Numbered from the stretch's first letter, positions 1 to 10,024 are shown. The stretch is 20,431 nucleotides of DNA from Hypsibius dujardini (GCA_001579985.1 LRSR01012176.1:1-20431), one strand, 5' to 3'. Numbers and translations are program-made. Notes: a model not told the origin generated them from the letters alone.

Positions 1-60
1 CACATAAAAAAGTGCGATGATCAGTTTCCGTTCAAGTTTTGTGTGCATACAAATCAGTCA

Positions 61-984
61 TTACCAGCAAATTGCATTTCCCAGGTCTTCATGCGCAGTT
101 GAAGATGCGCCAGATCCCACCAGCATGGAAACTGCTTTGCTCAGCAAGCCATGTATAGATCGCGTCGCCTCAAGCAGGCAGACACTATGGGCCTTACCCC
201 TAGCCATCCCCACGCATGACGTCATCATCCCAGCCTTTTCGATGAGACGCGGATCCGCGCAAATTCCAATCCAGCTGGCGGGTATCGTGTGATGATGGGG
301 TTCTACACAGCGTGCCTCGTAATCCACAGCGCGCTTCACCGCAGCCTCAATGGTTCTGCAAATCACACAACGAGAGGTGGCAAAGATAATTAATACACTT
401 ATTGTCATCTCTGCTAAATGATTGTCAATGGGCCCATGGGAGATTTCGTATTGCGCTCGAGACGAAACTTTTTAGAGAAATACACTATTTAATCGTGGTG
501 CTTTTGAAAAACAAAAGGTCCGAGATCTGCTTTGATTAGAAGAAGATTTCAACGTGCCGGACTCAAGATTCAGTTATATTGATATAGAATGGCGCAAGTG
601 GTCACAAGGCTAGTCGTTTTCGATGTACTGGCAGTACTTAGCCCTGTCAAACCAGAGCTTGGAAAGTACTCTTCCATATGATGACATAATTTTAATGTAT
701 CGGCGTTTATGCACAAAGTTCAGGTCTAGTCTAGTTCAGGTCTAGTGGCTTTTGAAAGTTCGAACCCTCGACGGGGGATTGTTAATCACACTGTACCTGC
801 AGGTAGTGAGCAGTGCTTTCTCGTTGAAATCGTTGAGATCGTTGGCTAGAAAGGTCGTGGTCTGCTGAAATGCAAGAACTCCCTCCCACGTGCAAGCTTT
901 CCTCTCCGCATGACAGCTCTGCTCACCGTCATGGGCGTAGGCAACACCCAAAGCCATAGCCAAAATGCACAACAGGTACTGCAT
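61..984 (-). CDS. Two-exon gene for a small secreted eight-cysteine protein
   Basis: I do not recognise the family. Exon 1 (984-797) starts at ATG 984 and begins MQYLLCILAMALGVAYA, a clear signal peptide with likely cleavage after AYA. It ends at a donor reading CAG|GTACAG. Exon 2 starts at 355 after TTTGCAG. Both sides are in the same phase: AG from exon 1 plus A from exon 2 makes an Arg codon, and the frame runs on to TAA at 61-63. The product is about 160 residues. The mature part has eight cysteines, an even number that suits four disulfides: three in exon 1 (SCHAERKAC, then TTC) and five in exon 2 (EARC, GIC, TSC, SVC, AIC). The intron is 441 bp. The splice model is inferred from consensus and phase only. 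An alternative is that exon 2 ends at a weak donor near 66 and continues outside the window. Confidence 0.55.
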
Positions 985-1772
985 TATTACCGGAGTAAAA
1001 AGAGTTTTTCAAACTATTGTGAAACAGACCGACTAAAGGGAACACAATGGAAACCGTGATTTGGGTTGGTTAAAAGAACCCATAGAAGATAAAAAAAAGA
1101 CGCAAATATCCGAATCACTACGGATAAATACAAATAAATGAAGAGACTGTTAAAAATGTTTGTAGAATCTGCTACGCGGAAAACGTTTTCCTTTTGTCTG
1201 CGGTTGATGAACTCTCTAAGTGGCCTCTACGTGGCCCATTAACGCGGCAACACACGCAGTGGCAGTTGTATATGATTCTCGTCCGGGGGCGAGATTGTCG
1301 CGACCATTTTGTGAATGTTTGAGTCGCTGGGTGTGGCGGTAGTTGTGCGTTGCAGGTGGTAGTATAACACGGTTGTTGGAAATTGCCATCGGGCATACGT
1401 TGTACATATGAAGTTGCAAGACCGAGAGGTCATTGCGATGGCACCTTCTCCGTGGCCGCGCAATTCAATGCGTTCGGGAAGTAGAGTTATCGAGTCGTCT
1501 CCGCAGATCTTGGTGGCCTTCTTTACGACGATTTATCTACAAACCGTCGTAATGTTAGAATAAGTAACAATATGCAGCTGTGTCCTTGTCCTTTGAGGCC
1601 CATTTCAAAACCGACTTGTTTATCTAGGTATTGTAGCGTCTGTGGAGCAAATATTTTGCTGGGCCAAATTAGAGTCATTTAGATTTTATTTCTCTGGTGA
1701 TTGTGAAACATCAACAATTCTAATAAAGCCTGTATTACAATTCACGTATTTGTCTGTCTATCTGTTTCTGGC
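985..1772. other. Intergenic stretch, nothing recognised
   Basis: This is the 5' flank of the secreted-protein gene. It holds only short open frames on the minus strand (about 1172-1463) without known motifs, a conserved start or convincing splice sites. I see no TATA box close to the ATG at 984. Confidence 0.5.

Positions 1773-1838
<66 letters not shown>
1773..1838. repeat. (TGTC)n microsatellite
   Basis: About 16 perfect tetranucleotide units in a row. A less regular TGTC/TATC-rich lead-in covers roughly 1749-1772. Open frames crossing it (Leu-Ser-Val-Cys repeats) are a by-product of the repeat. Confidence 0.95.
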
Positions 1839-2471
1839 AGCATCTCCTACCTGCTCGATGTATATTTACGCTCAATAACATAGATGCGAAGACGCTTGCT
1901 AATTAACCATCCGCCCGGGAATTGCACGCAGAGCATCATCATGACATCCACAAGGCAGAGGATAGGTTCTCTACCGAAGCCGTCAAGCTTGTAGATACCA
2001 CAACGACTCCGGGGCAAACAGCGGCAAATCAGCTGCTGCTGCGATAAGTGGCTCGGCTCAAAATGGCGCCTAGCTCTGCTCGGACTTGCATGCGCTCGGC
2101 TGACTCCGTTTGCTCTGTAGACCACAGGACTATTGGCAACACGCCTTTTCCATAATTTTGCTTACCGAATTTGCATAAAAATACGATAGTTTCGGACAAT
2201 TGGTCCAAGGATATCAATAATCGTTTGGAGCTTTTTTTCTGTACACTGCTCATTTTTCGTAGATTTACGGTGCCTCGTGAAACTTTATAGTTCAAATGTA
2301 CCTCTCTGACCGAAGAAAACGTATAATTTTGAGTACATTTCCTACACGTAATACACGTTATTCATTACATACATCAAATATGTATCGATAATTCTGTGAA
2401 CGAAATATCGGCCCAGGATCGTGCACTGAGTCCTCAATCGCCACTGCTCGATATTCATTCCTGATCGTCCG
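1839..2471. other. Intergenic stretch with one weak candidate exon
   Basis: Mostly featureless. On the minus strand an ATG at 2253 (MSSVQKKSSKRLLISLDQL...) lies about 35 bp after a TATAAA-like box (about 2284-2289). Its frame stays open to about 2029 and meets a donor-like GTAAGC after about 30 codons. I see no family resemblance, so this could be chance. Confidence 0.2.
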
Positions 2472-2945
2472 TCAGACAATATCACAGCCCGTCACTTTGT
2501 CTTTCACGACATCATTCCGCCCCTTCCTCAAAGCCGATAGCGCACTTCCAGCGAAGAACGCGGCATCGAAAAATAGGAAAGTCGAAGCTGGTTGACTGTA
2601 AACGCCGGAATAACCGTAGCTCGTGTTACTTGCTGCCACTGCGACCAGAGTTCCGGCAATGAAGAGTAGCAAAGAGAAGAGGATGTTCGTCAACTTAACC
2701 GTGGAAGAATCTTGGCCATCCAGGAACCCCGTCTGCTCTCCAGAGATGGTCAGCACGGAGTTGTGCAGATCAACGCGGAGACATTGCGCCAGATGGAGGA
2801 CGGTCCAGGCCACGACAACGGACAGCAAACAGGAGGAGAAGTAGTCGGTGGCGAGGAGGACCATCGACAGAAACGCCGAGAGGAGCTGTGCAGTGCGAAT
2901 AAAAAGGAGGAAACCAAAGGTCACTGCCGGTGTTGTGGGACATGA
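2472..2945 (-). CDS. Exon of a four-helix membrane protein, possibly MARVEL-like
   Basis: The frame ends at TGA 2472-2474 and encodes about 150 residues with four hydrophobic stretches: near the start (FGFLLFIRTAQLLSAFLSM), about 30-48 (SCLLSVVVAWTVLHLAQCL), about 80-100 (LTNILFSLLLFIAGTLVAV) and about 115-130 (TFLFFDAAFFAGSALSAL). The pattern of an Arg and Gln in helix 1, four helices, and a polar loop between helices 2 and 3 recalls MARVEL/tetraspan membrane proteins, but no signature residue settles it. No in-frame ATG precedes helix 1; the only upstream ATG (2943) is in another frame. The exon therefore probably begins at an acceptor such as CTTCCACAG just before 2945, with the first coding exon further upstream and not identified. 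Confidence 0.45.
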   Translation of the reverse strand, partial: SCPTTPAVTFGFLLFIRTAQLLSAFLSMVLLATDYFSSCLLSVVVAWTVLHLAQCLRVDLHNSVLTISGEQTGFLDGQDSSTVKLTNILFSLLLFIAGTLVAVAASNTSYGYSGVYSQPASTFLFFDAAFFAGSALSALRKGRNDVVKDKVTGCDIV

Positions 2946-3047
2946 CTGTGGAAGTATCTCGGGTCTCGAACTGTAATTACGTTGGAAGTTGGTAAGAACA
3001 CTCGGGAAATTGAACGATGGGCTTCTCCGGTTGACGAGGCATAACTA

Positions 3048-3200
3048 CTGTACTGTCGCGATTCTAACGGCCGTTTTTTGGCCCTACCAGTAAATTACGA
3101 CCCCCGGGCCCCGGCCGGGCTGGAAATGAATCCGTGACGTCACAGAGTCTTGCACGGGGGAGGCGGGACTAACCTGGTTGTTAGCATTGCGAGAGTACAC
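3048..3200. mobile_element. 153-bp MITE, deletion derivative of the pogo-like element
   Basis: The element is flanked by TA on both sides (3046-3047 and 3201-3202). Its left end starts CTGTACTGTCGCGATTCTAA. Its right end is a diverged inverted copy (18 of 23 positions match over the aligned part). The left ~65 bp, including the TAAATTACGACCCCCGGGCC stretch, matches the left end of the 3.05-kb element at 7175. The right ~75 bp, including TGACGTCAC and TCTTGCACGGGG, matches the right end of that element near 10150-10224. It has no coding content and would depend on a transposase supplied in trans. Confidence 0.85.
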
Positions 3201-3202
3201 TA

Positions 3203-4890
3203 TAGATACCATTTTCAGATAAAACTTAAAACGATTCTGACTTGTGCCGATGTGCGAAAGCTTAAAGGCGTTTCTGCTCTCGCAAGACATACCCCGCTGG
3301 GTGATTTCTATTCAGGTCTAGCGATTATGACCACACGGCAGAAACGAGAAACGTTTCATCTGGTTGCTCATTCACCGATAACAAACATTCGTCACAACAG
3401 TCTGATGCGGTGTGAGTAGATTTTGCGTTAAAGAAAACCGACAAACCTCGTTCTTTTGACCTATTAAATTATAAATCCGACGAGAGAAGTGTAACTTGTC
3501 ACTTAGACTTATGTTTCTTAGACAACCATGCGTAACGACATATTAACTGTTTTATCCGGTCATGAAAGTGATATCTGCGAAGTTGTTTTTGCACTGAGAC
3601 GCATATTTGAAACGTCGCCTGACGTATTAAAATAACAAATTGAGCTCGCCAGACACATCAGTTCTGTTCGGCTACTCAAGGGATGGCTAAGCAGAAAGAC
3701 GAAGAAAAGTCCGGAGGGCCTTGATTATCAACCCCAAACAATCCCAATTAAAAGATGTACACGTTACGTTCGATAATTTGTTTTCACACGATTGAAGTTT
3801 TAACCTTGAAATCAGCCTAGTAATTAACCCGCAACAGATCTTTCGAAGTTGCTTGCTCAAGTTTTTCCTGAAACAGACAACTTTCCGGGTGCGTAGTAAT
3901 CGACGGCGAGTAGAACTAAGGAGACAAATGCAAATAGAGGCTGGACAGCCCGGAGGGAGAGGATAAAGCCGAAAGTATGCTTTGGAATGCTTGCTGGGCA
4001 TTCAAGTCGGACCAGCTAAGACCTGGGAGCGAGGATGGTTTCGGACTTTGAAACACTTTTGACCATTGTTTCACTTTCCCTAGGAAGTGGAGGCTCTGGG
4101 CTGCTAGTGTTGGTATAAGGCTCGGTATCGAGAGGAACAGGATGGTTCTCGGGATGAGAATGCATTTTAGCAAGGGCGTCGGAAAGACACTTGCGGCTCA
4201 GAAAGCCCGTGTACAAAAATTATATGGCAAATGTGTCTGGTATGAAGTTAGTGATTTAACTGTGTTTAAAGAAATATTTGGTTATCTACGTAAGCTCGAT
4301 TTACCGTTCCTACAAGTCGGAAGCAGGACCCCTTGTGGTAAGGCCGGGGGTGGGCGAAAGGCCAAAGTGATTATTTCTCAACATTCGGCCTATTATATCT
4401 GATTATTCTACAACTTCTGCGGTCTGGGGAGTCTGATTTCCGATGCCCCGGGAATTTCAAAACATGTTCAAAAACGTCTGTTTTTCTGTTACATTTGAAA
4501 CTTTTAGACAACAGTATAAGTTCTTTATAATAAATGCTAATGGGAGGTGCAAACTATCTAAAAATGGTCGAAATTTGACTCGAAAACTGGAACTTTTGAA
4601 AATTTTCCGAAACCCCCTGAAACTTTTAATAATCAAGTCCCACGCACCTACAAGTTTTAAAATGGTCAGAGACAATTGAGACAATGTTGGTTCAATTTTA
4701 GAACTAGGGATGACAAAAATTGAAATCAGGCAAAATGTTTGTTTGTTTTTCAGTTGTCTAAGTTTTTCAGGTACTGCAGCGACACAATTCTAAGGCGCAG
4801 CTGTAGCCACGCCCCCGGGCTGTTTGCCCACCATTCCCCGTTTGAATTGCCCTAAATATTTCATTCCAAATATTTACCGTTAAAAATCTA
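3203..4890. other. Intergenic stretch, no gene recognised
   Basis: It contains several open frames of 60-105 codons on both strands, none with a recognisable domain. A minus-strand frame ending at 4016 (Pro/Ser/Glu-rich, for example HSHPENHPVPLDTEPYTN) could be a disordered C-terminal exon, but it lacks a good acceptor. I see no RNA gene or inverted-repeat element. Confidence 0.4.
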
Positions 4891-4951
4891 GGTTTACCAC
4901 AGCAAACAGCATGACGATTTGATATTAACAAACGAAAATACACAACTTTGT

Positions 4952-6052
4952 TTAGGGAAAATCCGCCAGAGGTAAATCCCTATTTAATCGTTGGATGGAG
5001 GCTTGTATTCGTGCAGTTCCACAGCAGATTAGCACCCGTAGTACACTCAGACGTAACGGCTCGATCGCCAGCGTGAGTAAAACGGGATCGATCAATGTCT
5101 GACAGGTATAAAACATGGCATTCTGCCCAAACAATCCCGCAAAGTCTCCCAGCAGGTACACGACAACTTGCGGCACGTAAAACACCGCAACACTCACGGT
5201 CAGCACTGCCAGTACAATAAACTTGTCGGAACTCCGTCTCACCGGGGCTGGCTGCACAACCGCAAATACTGATGCCGGTGTAGATAAAGCATGCATGCTT
5301 ATCAGCTGTTGAGCTCTTTCGCGATCTCTTTGTCGTTGACGTTTGATTCGAAGGAGCACCACAACCGGAAACGAAACTATGACAAATAGTACAGGCAGTG
5401 CAAAGACTACCAAATCATTTGCCTTAGCCCACGCCAGAACCTTGTGGGAGGGCTTACTTAAGCATCCAGACAGTTTGAGAAGGGTAAGACGATAGTAAAG
5501 GTCAATGACTGCAGAAATCATGTAACCACCGTCAAAGATATGCACATACGTCCACATGACGAGACATGTGACCATTGCGAATTTCCGCGAGTGATGGGAA
5601 CGATAGGACACCGGAAAGACGATGGCCCATACTCGGTTTGCGGCCATGATGGCGTGGGTGTTAACCATTCCCATGGCTAAAACATTTTGACAATATAGAT
5701 AGACACTTAATGGCGGAATACCAAAGTACCACTTTGGGTGGTGGTAGTTACGTTCGTAGTACACTGACATCGGATACAGCACGAGTGAGGACAAAAAGTT
5801 GGCGGATAAAAGGTTGAGGACGTAAACGTTAAAGGGTGAAGTGCGGTGACGTCGGTTGCAGATGATCAGGAGAAGGGTGAATCCATTACCGATAACTCCG
5901 ATAATGCTGATGACGAGATAGAAGAATGCGTTGAAGGTCCAAAATGGTACTGATGTAGTGGTGTTTGTGGTTGCGTTCTTGGGATATGTCGCGTTGAGAA
6001 AGGCGAGAAAGGTGGTTGTGTTTTTATCGGATGGTACGGAACACATTTTCAT
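4952..6052 (-). CDS. Rhodopsin-type GPCR, copy A (intact, single exon)
   Basis: A 366-residue class A-like receptor in the plasma membrane; the ligand cannot be told. Four N-glycosylation sequons lie before helix 1 (N11, N20, N26, N30). Approximate helices: 41-64 with the GN pair (IGVIGNGF), 75-97, 113-145, 158-180 with Trp167, 213-236, 277-302 with Pro294, and 312-332. Family motifs are altered: DRY is NRV (139-141), CWxP is FYVP (291-294), and NPxxY is DPVLL (322-326). Helix 2 has Asn in place of the usual Asp. The helix-3 cysteine (position 115 by counting back from Arg140) is Leu, while loop-2 Cys197 remains. Cys343-Cys344 may be palmitoylated. I start at ATG 6052 because the paralogue aligns from there. 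An in-frame ATG at 6154 would add 34 residues, but its counterpart in copy B is out of frame. Intact despite many differences from copy B, so probably functional. Confidence 0.9.
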   Translation of the reverse strand: MKMCSVPSDKNTTTFLAFLNATYPKNATTNTTTSVPFWTFNAFFYLVISIIGVIGNGFTLLLIICNRRHRTSPFNVYVLNLLSANFLSSLVLYPMSVYYERNYHHPKWYFGIPPLSVYLYCQNVLAMGMVNTHAIMAANRVWAIVFPVSYRSHHSRKFAMVTCLVMWTYVHIFDGGYMISAVIDLYYRLTLLKLSGCLSKPSHKVLAWAKANDLVVFALPVLFVIVSFPVVVLLRIKRQRQRDRERAQQLISMHALSTPASVFAVVQPAPVRRSSDKFIVLAVLTVSVAVFYVPQVVVYLLGDFAGLFGQNAMFYTCQTLIDPVLLTLAIEPLRLSVLRVLICCGTARIQASIQRLNRDLPLADFP

Positions 6053-6234
6053 CCTGTTATGACTTAATAAAATGTATATGTGATGTGCCAAATTTTTCAA
6101 AATGATTATTTCGTACGCGATCTTTCCCTTCAAGGTAAAATTTTTATCAGCCATAGTCCAATGGAAGTGGATCAGCTAAGCCTGAATCCCGGCAATTAAA
6201 TTTTCTTTGGAATGTCAAGGATTTAAGGTACCGA

Positions 6235-6268
6235 TGTGTTGATTATTGACTACTAATCAATCAAGTGT
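6235..6268. promoter_or_regulatory. Conserved AT-rich palindromic site upstream of GPCR A
   Basis: TTGATTATTGA, a short spacer, then TAATCAATCAA forms an imperfect inverted repeat about 190 bp upstream of the GPCR A start. It is nearly unchanged in the second copy (about 12470-12502). TGATTGATTA-type cores are typical of Pbx/Exd-Hox and related homeodomain sites. Its use as an enhancer or promoter element is inference. Confidence 0.35.
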
Positions 6269-6905
6269 GAGGATTCGGAGGAAGCGATAGTACGGCTTTG
6301 TGTGTCGCGTTAACCAGTATGGTTCAAACAGAAACTGTTATTATCGCAAAACGCATGCGAGTGAATGGTAACCGAGGACAAAAAAGCCAATTCACAAAAA
6401 CACTTAATCTCGCACTGGTACTCCCACCTTGTTGACCGATAACGTAATGGAAGATATTCTGGTGATGTGGAAAACATACGCTCTGCGTAGTCTTCGTTGT
6501 GATGTCTGCCGAGGATAATTACCGTTATCCATAATCCTTTCCACTTCAGGAAAACTGTAAACGTAATTCAATAAATGCAATAAGAATCATTCACTTCATT
6601 CGTTTGTCTAATAATGTCAAGTCAGCTCACAACTGTCTGCCCAACTATGTGAGCTGATGTCATTCTGAGAGAAAATGTGATGGAATGAAATTTCACCCGA
6701 TCTTTCTTCCTTAAAACCATCATATTGCTGGGTGCTGCAGAAATCCAATGGCAACGAACCCGTCCGTGTAAGAAAAACAATAAGTTGGCGATTGAACAGA
6801 AAATTTAAGAAAAAGATTCGGTTCAGTCAAGTCAAGTCGATACGTTTGATCCTTTGGGTGGATATTACAAGGGAGTGCAAATTAAGTAGTGCGTGTGCGA
6901 TGACT

Positions 6906-7168
6906 GTCGTGCGCCCAATGCCCTTCCTGCGCGCAGTCCGCTTGCGGGTCTGCAGTCGTCAGTCTGTTTACTCGCAATCTACTCGTCCCTCCGTTAGTGC
7001 ATCAGGCTGTTCTTGCGTCCGTTCAGAGCTTGTCCTACTATGCATCTGCCTCTACGTGTTTGTCTATACCTGCTTCCGCGTATGTGTCCGTGTCTGTGTC
7101 TCTGTTCGTCTGTGTCTATGTCTATGCCTGTGTCTGTCTGTGCCTGTGTCTGTGTCTGTGTCTCTGTA
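6906..7168. repeat. Degenerate TGTCTG-rich tract next to the pogo element
   Basis: From about 7040 to 7168 the plus strand is dominated by irregular TGTCTG, TGTGTC and TGCCTG units. The tract runs almost to the left tip of the pogo-like element at 7175. Long Val-Ser-Val-Cys frames here come from the repeat. The part before about 7040 has no feature I can name. Confidence 0.75.
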
Positions 7169-7279
7169 TCAGCACTGTACTGTCGCGATTCTAACGGCCG
7201 TTTCTTGGCCCTACCAGTAAATTACGACCCCCGGGCCAGCCTGCGTTCAGTGGAATTCACTGTTCTTTTGGCGGACTGA

Positions 7280-8008
7280 ATCCCAGCGCCAAATTTCCGT
7301 CAGATCTGGCCCAGATCTGGTGAAATCCTCCATATACTGTCTCACGAGATCTGACGAAATTAACATACTATTCTTGGCAAGAATGTTGGGTGAGAAATCC
7401 GGCATTTCTCGCCAGAAATCTCTGAAAAGTATCTGACGAGATCTCCGCCAGATCTCACCAGAATGGTCAATTACAATTCGTCAGAAACATTCTCCCGCCA
7501 TTCAGCCATTGCTCAATTAAACTATTATCGTTAAATCTCGTGAAGTATAGACCAAAAACAATGAAGTACCGTCTTGTTTTGATTGGTCAAAGAAACAACG
7601 TGAACCACGCCTCTGAGACAACAGCAACCGGTAATGCATAAATAGCGAACTCAGAAAAGAACGGAGAACTTTTTATCCAAACAGACGTTAAATAATATTC
7701 ACGTTCGAAAATTGTCCGCAGTCAATTCAGACAGAAAAGAAACTCCAAATAGCGCGACCAAAATAAAGAACAATTTTAACTAAAAAAACATGAAATTTTT
7801 ATTAATTTTTGTAGCACGTTTTCCGGATTGTGATGAATTCCCTGAAAAAAACCAATAAATATTTAGTATCCAAATCTATCCGCCTAGAGTTAATCAATCT
7901 GCGTCTTCTTGTTTGTACAGTAGCATCTCCCGCTTAAGTCAGTCCATACATATGCCTGCCTGCCTGTCTATTTGTGTGTCTGTGTGTCTGTGTGTCTGTG
8001 TGTCTGTG

Positions 8009-8045
<37 letters not shown>

Positions 8046-8785
8046 GGTTCACTATGCATGCCATTATACTCGCTTGGCAAATCATGCATAATGTGGATAT
8101 GCAGGTTCTCCATACATGGGCAATATGTTTTGATGAACCTAAAGAGAGGGAATAAATTAATATATATTGTTTATCCCATCCGTCGAACACTTTTGATGAA
8201 CAACTTCACAGTGCTTCTACTTACTTGTTACGCCAGTAGGCAGATTAATACTGGCATCATATTCTAAAGTGCTTGATTCAGAGTTGTGTTCCAATAGATA
8301 GCAACAGTAGCAAAAAATTTGAAATATGTATGAAGTGCGAAGTACGGTAGTATCAGTCGCTGCAAGTAAAAAACAGCAACAAGCAAGATTCGAAAAATTG
8401 CACACGACACTGACTTAGCGTTGCTCGGAAAAATTATACTTACGGAAATCAGAATGAGCTTTCTTGTAGAAAAATGTCTCCTTGAAATTCACTCAATTTC
8501 TTGGGAAACTTCGGGCGAACAATCTCGACAAAAATATCTGGTGAATTTCTGGCCAGAAAACTCCGTGTAATTCTGGTCAAAATCTAGCGAGACTCTCCTC
8601 GCGTGGGTCTCGTGTGATTCTCACCGAATTCTCACATGGTTCTGGCGAGAAAATCCGAAAAAATCTCGTGAGGAGCATTCTCGTCATTTCTTGCCCGATC
8701 TGGGGTATTCTGGGCCAGTTCTGAACCAGATCTCATGAGAACATGCTTTCTCACGTAGTCTGGTCAGAAAGTTTAGCGCTGGGAT
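7280..8785. mobile_element. About 1.5-kb non-coding element nested inside the pogo element
   Basis: Ends are inverted: ATCCCAGCGCCAAA on the left (from 7280), and TTTAGCGCTGGGAT on the right (to 8785), whose reverse complement is ATCCCAGCGCTAAA. The inner ~220 bp on the left and ~300 bp on the right are crowded with degenerate short motifs related to CCAGATCTGG, TCTCGCCAGAAAT and TCTGGCGAGA in both orientations. The centre is AT-rich, has no long coding frame, and holds a TGTC microsatellite. I cannot assign a superfamily, and the target-site duplication is unclear (AT at most). It lies just past the last recognisable transposase codons of the host element. Confidence 0.65.
7973..8046. repeat. 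(TGTGTGTC)n followed by (TGTC)n microsatellite
   Basis: About four TGTGTGTC units are followed by about nine perfect TGTC units, inside the nested element. TGCC-type units precede it near 7953-7966. Confidence 0.95.
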
Positions 8786-8799
8786 CAATCAATCGTACC

Positions 8800-10024
8800 A
8801 TCATTTCAAGCTATTTTTTATATCCCATTTGAGAATTTTTAAATCGTATGGAGCTCCATTTTTGTCGGACACAATTTCCGCTCGCACAAAAGAGTTCTTA
8901 ATACAAGGAGACGGCCAATTCACTCCTACGTCCAACGGCTGCAACTTCCCAGTCATCCCAGCTGGGACGAAAATTTAGTGCACGTTGCGCTCCTGCAGCA
9001 TCTCCGCACTCGATTCCATCTTGTGGACGAGATATTGGTCTCAGATGAGGACAATCGGTTCGCCGTCTTTGTCAGAAGAAGTCGTGTCAATCCACGCGTG
9101 GTCCAAGCGTTCGTTCCACCAGCCACTTAGGGAGCTCCATACGATGCAGTTATTCGGAATTTTGAGTTTTCCCATGATGGATTCCAATAAAACGCCTGTT
9201 TTCTTGTTCGCTGCTTTGAAAATGATGACGGCAGGGAGTTTTGAGCCATCCGCGCGAATAGCCAGGGACACGGTAAATGTTTTTTTCTCTCCGCCTGGTT
9301 GAACGAAAGGTCGATTGGTTGATTGACTGAACCTTTAACTGGCTCACCCAGCGTTCGATTGATTGATGGATTGACCGTTCACCTCCTAAGCCCCGATCTT
9401 GTCGAGCGTTAATCCGTACAGAGAAACCATCCGCGTGCAGGTTTGGTCTTGATTAATGATGTTTCGCAGCGGAGTCCGGGACAACACAACCTTTTCTTGC
9501 AGTTCTTCGTGGAATTCCTCTTGCTCGGTCTGCAAAATTTTTGTTTCAAGCAACAATCAATCAACAATCTAATGGAGCTCCGTCCGGTATGTCAACCGGT
9601 TTCGCTTCTTCATTTTCGGAACTCATCTAGGGGAGACTTTGAAAGTGTCAGGAATACCGTCCAGCTTGGCGAGCTCGCGAGCTTTTTCTCAAAAATTTAT
9701 GTTTGTGACAACAAGCCCCTTAACCCTCTCTAACATTAGCCAAGCGCAAACAGCATCCCTGATGGAATTATACTGCGGCTCTCGCGTCTTCTTCTTGGGC
9801 GGTTTAGGCTCGATTCTGCAACAAAAAATCAGGAGCTCCGTCTAAATCAATCAATCGAGCAAAGAAGTTGACGACAAAACTTACTTCTTCCAATCTTGAA
9901 TGTTCACCCGCGACATCTTTTCGTTTAGCGCAAACTGGTTGACGGATAGACCAGACTCATGAAAACGCTCAATTATGCGTTGCTTCTCGGCTTCAGAATA
10001 TTTTTTTCTAGATATTTTCACCAT
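8800..10024 (-). pseudogene. Degraded intron-bearing pogo/Tigger-like transposase
   Basis: Exon 1 (10024-9885) encodes a helix-turn-helix start, MVKISRKKYSEAEKQRIIER and onward to NIQDWK. It ends at a perfect GTAAGT donor, followed by a 69-bp intron with acceptor TTTTTTGTTGCAG. Exon 2 (from 9815) continues in frame with a CENP-B-type DNA-binding domain (KIEPKPPKKKTREPQYNSI, then WLMLERVKGLVVTNI, then KARELAKLDGIPDTFKVSPR). Exon 3 starts near 9529 after TTTTGCAG and contains the first Asp in IINQDQT. After another probable intron comes FTVSLAIRADGSKLPAVIIF. The second Asp is in DQYLVHK and the third in GKLQPLDVGVN. There are 35 positions between the second and third Asp (DD35D type). In-frame stops fall before EKAREL, after FKVSPR, before DQYLVHK and after QERNVH, so the copy is dead. 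Confidence 0.85.

Larger units (their letters stand above)
4891..6905. repeat. Segmental duplication, copy A
   Basis: This block is alignable with 11110-13165. Similarity starts at the shared GGTTTACCACAGCAAACAGC and runs through the GPCR coding region and about 650-800 bp upstream of it. It fades after the shared GTTTGATCCTTT motif (about 6845). Small indels and many substitutions show the duplication is not recent. Both copies have the same orientation, about 6.2 kb apart. Confidence 0.9.

Noticed and set aside
17-292. Plus-strand open frame over the secreted-protein exon
   Set aside because: It is antisense to exon 2 of the minus-strand gene, which has matching splice sites and a signal peptide exon.
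61-984. Secreted eight-cysteine protein as a venom or toxin
   Set aside because: A signal peptide and cysteines alone do not show toxicity. The cysteine pattern matches no toxin fold I can name.
6732-8267. Long plus-strand frames rich in Val, Ser, Cys and Leu around 6997-7279 and 7913-8267
   Set aside because: They are translations of TGTC/TGTCTG repeat tracts, not genes.
8985-9302. Plus-strand open frame of about 105 codons
   Set aside because: It is the complement of the pogo transposase catalytic region, which has recognisable motifs on the minus strand.
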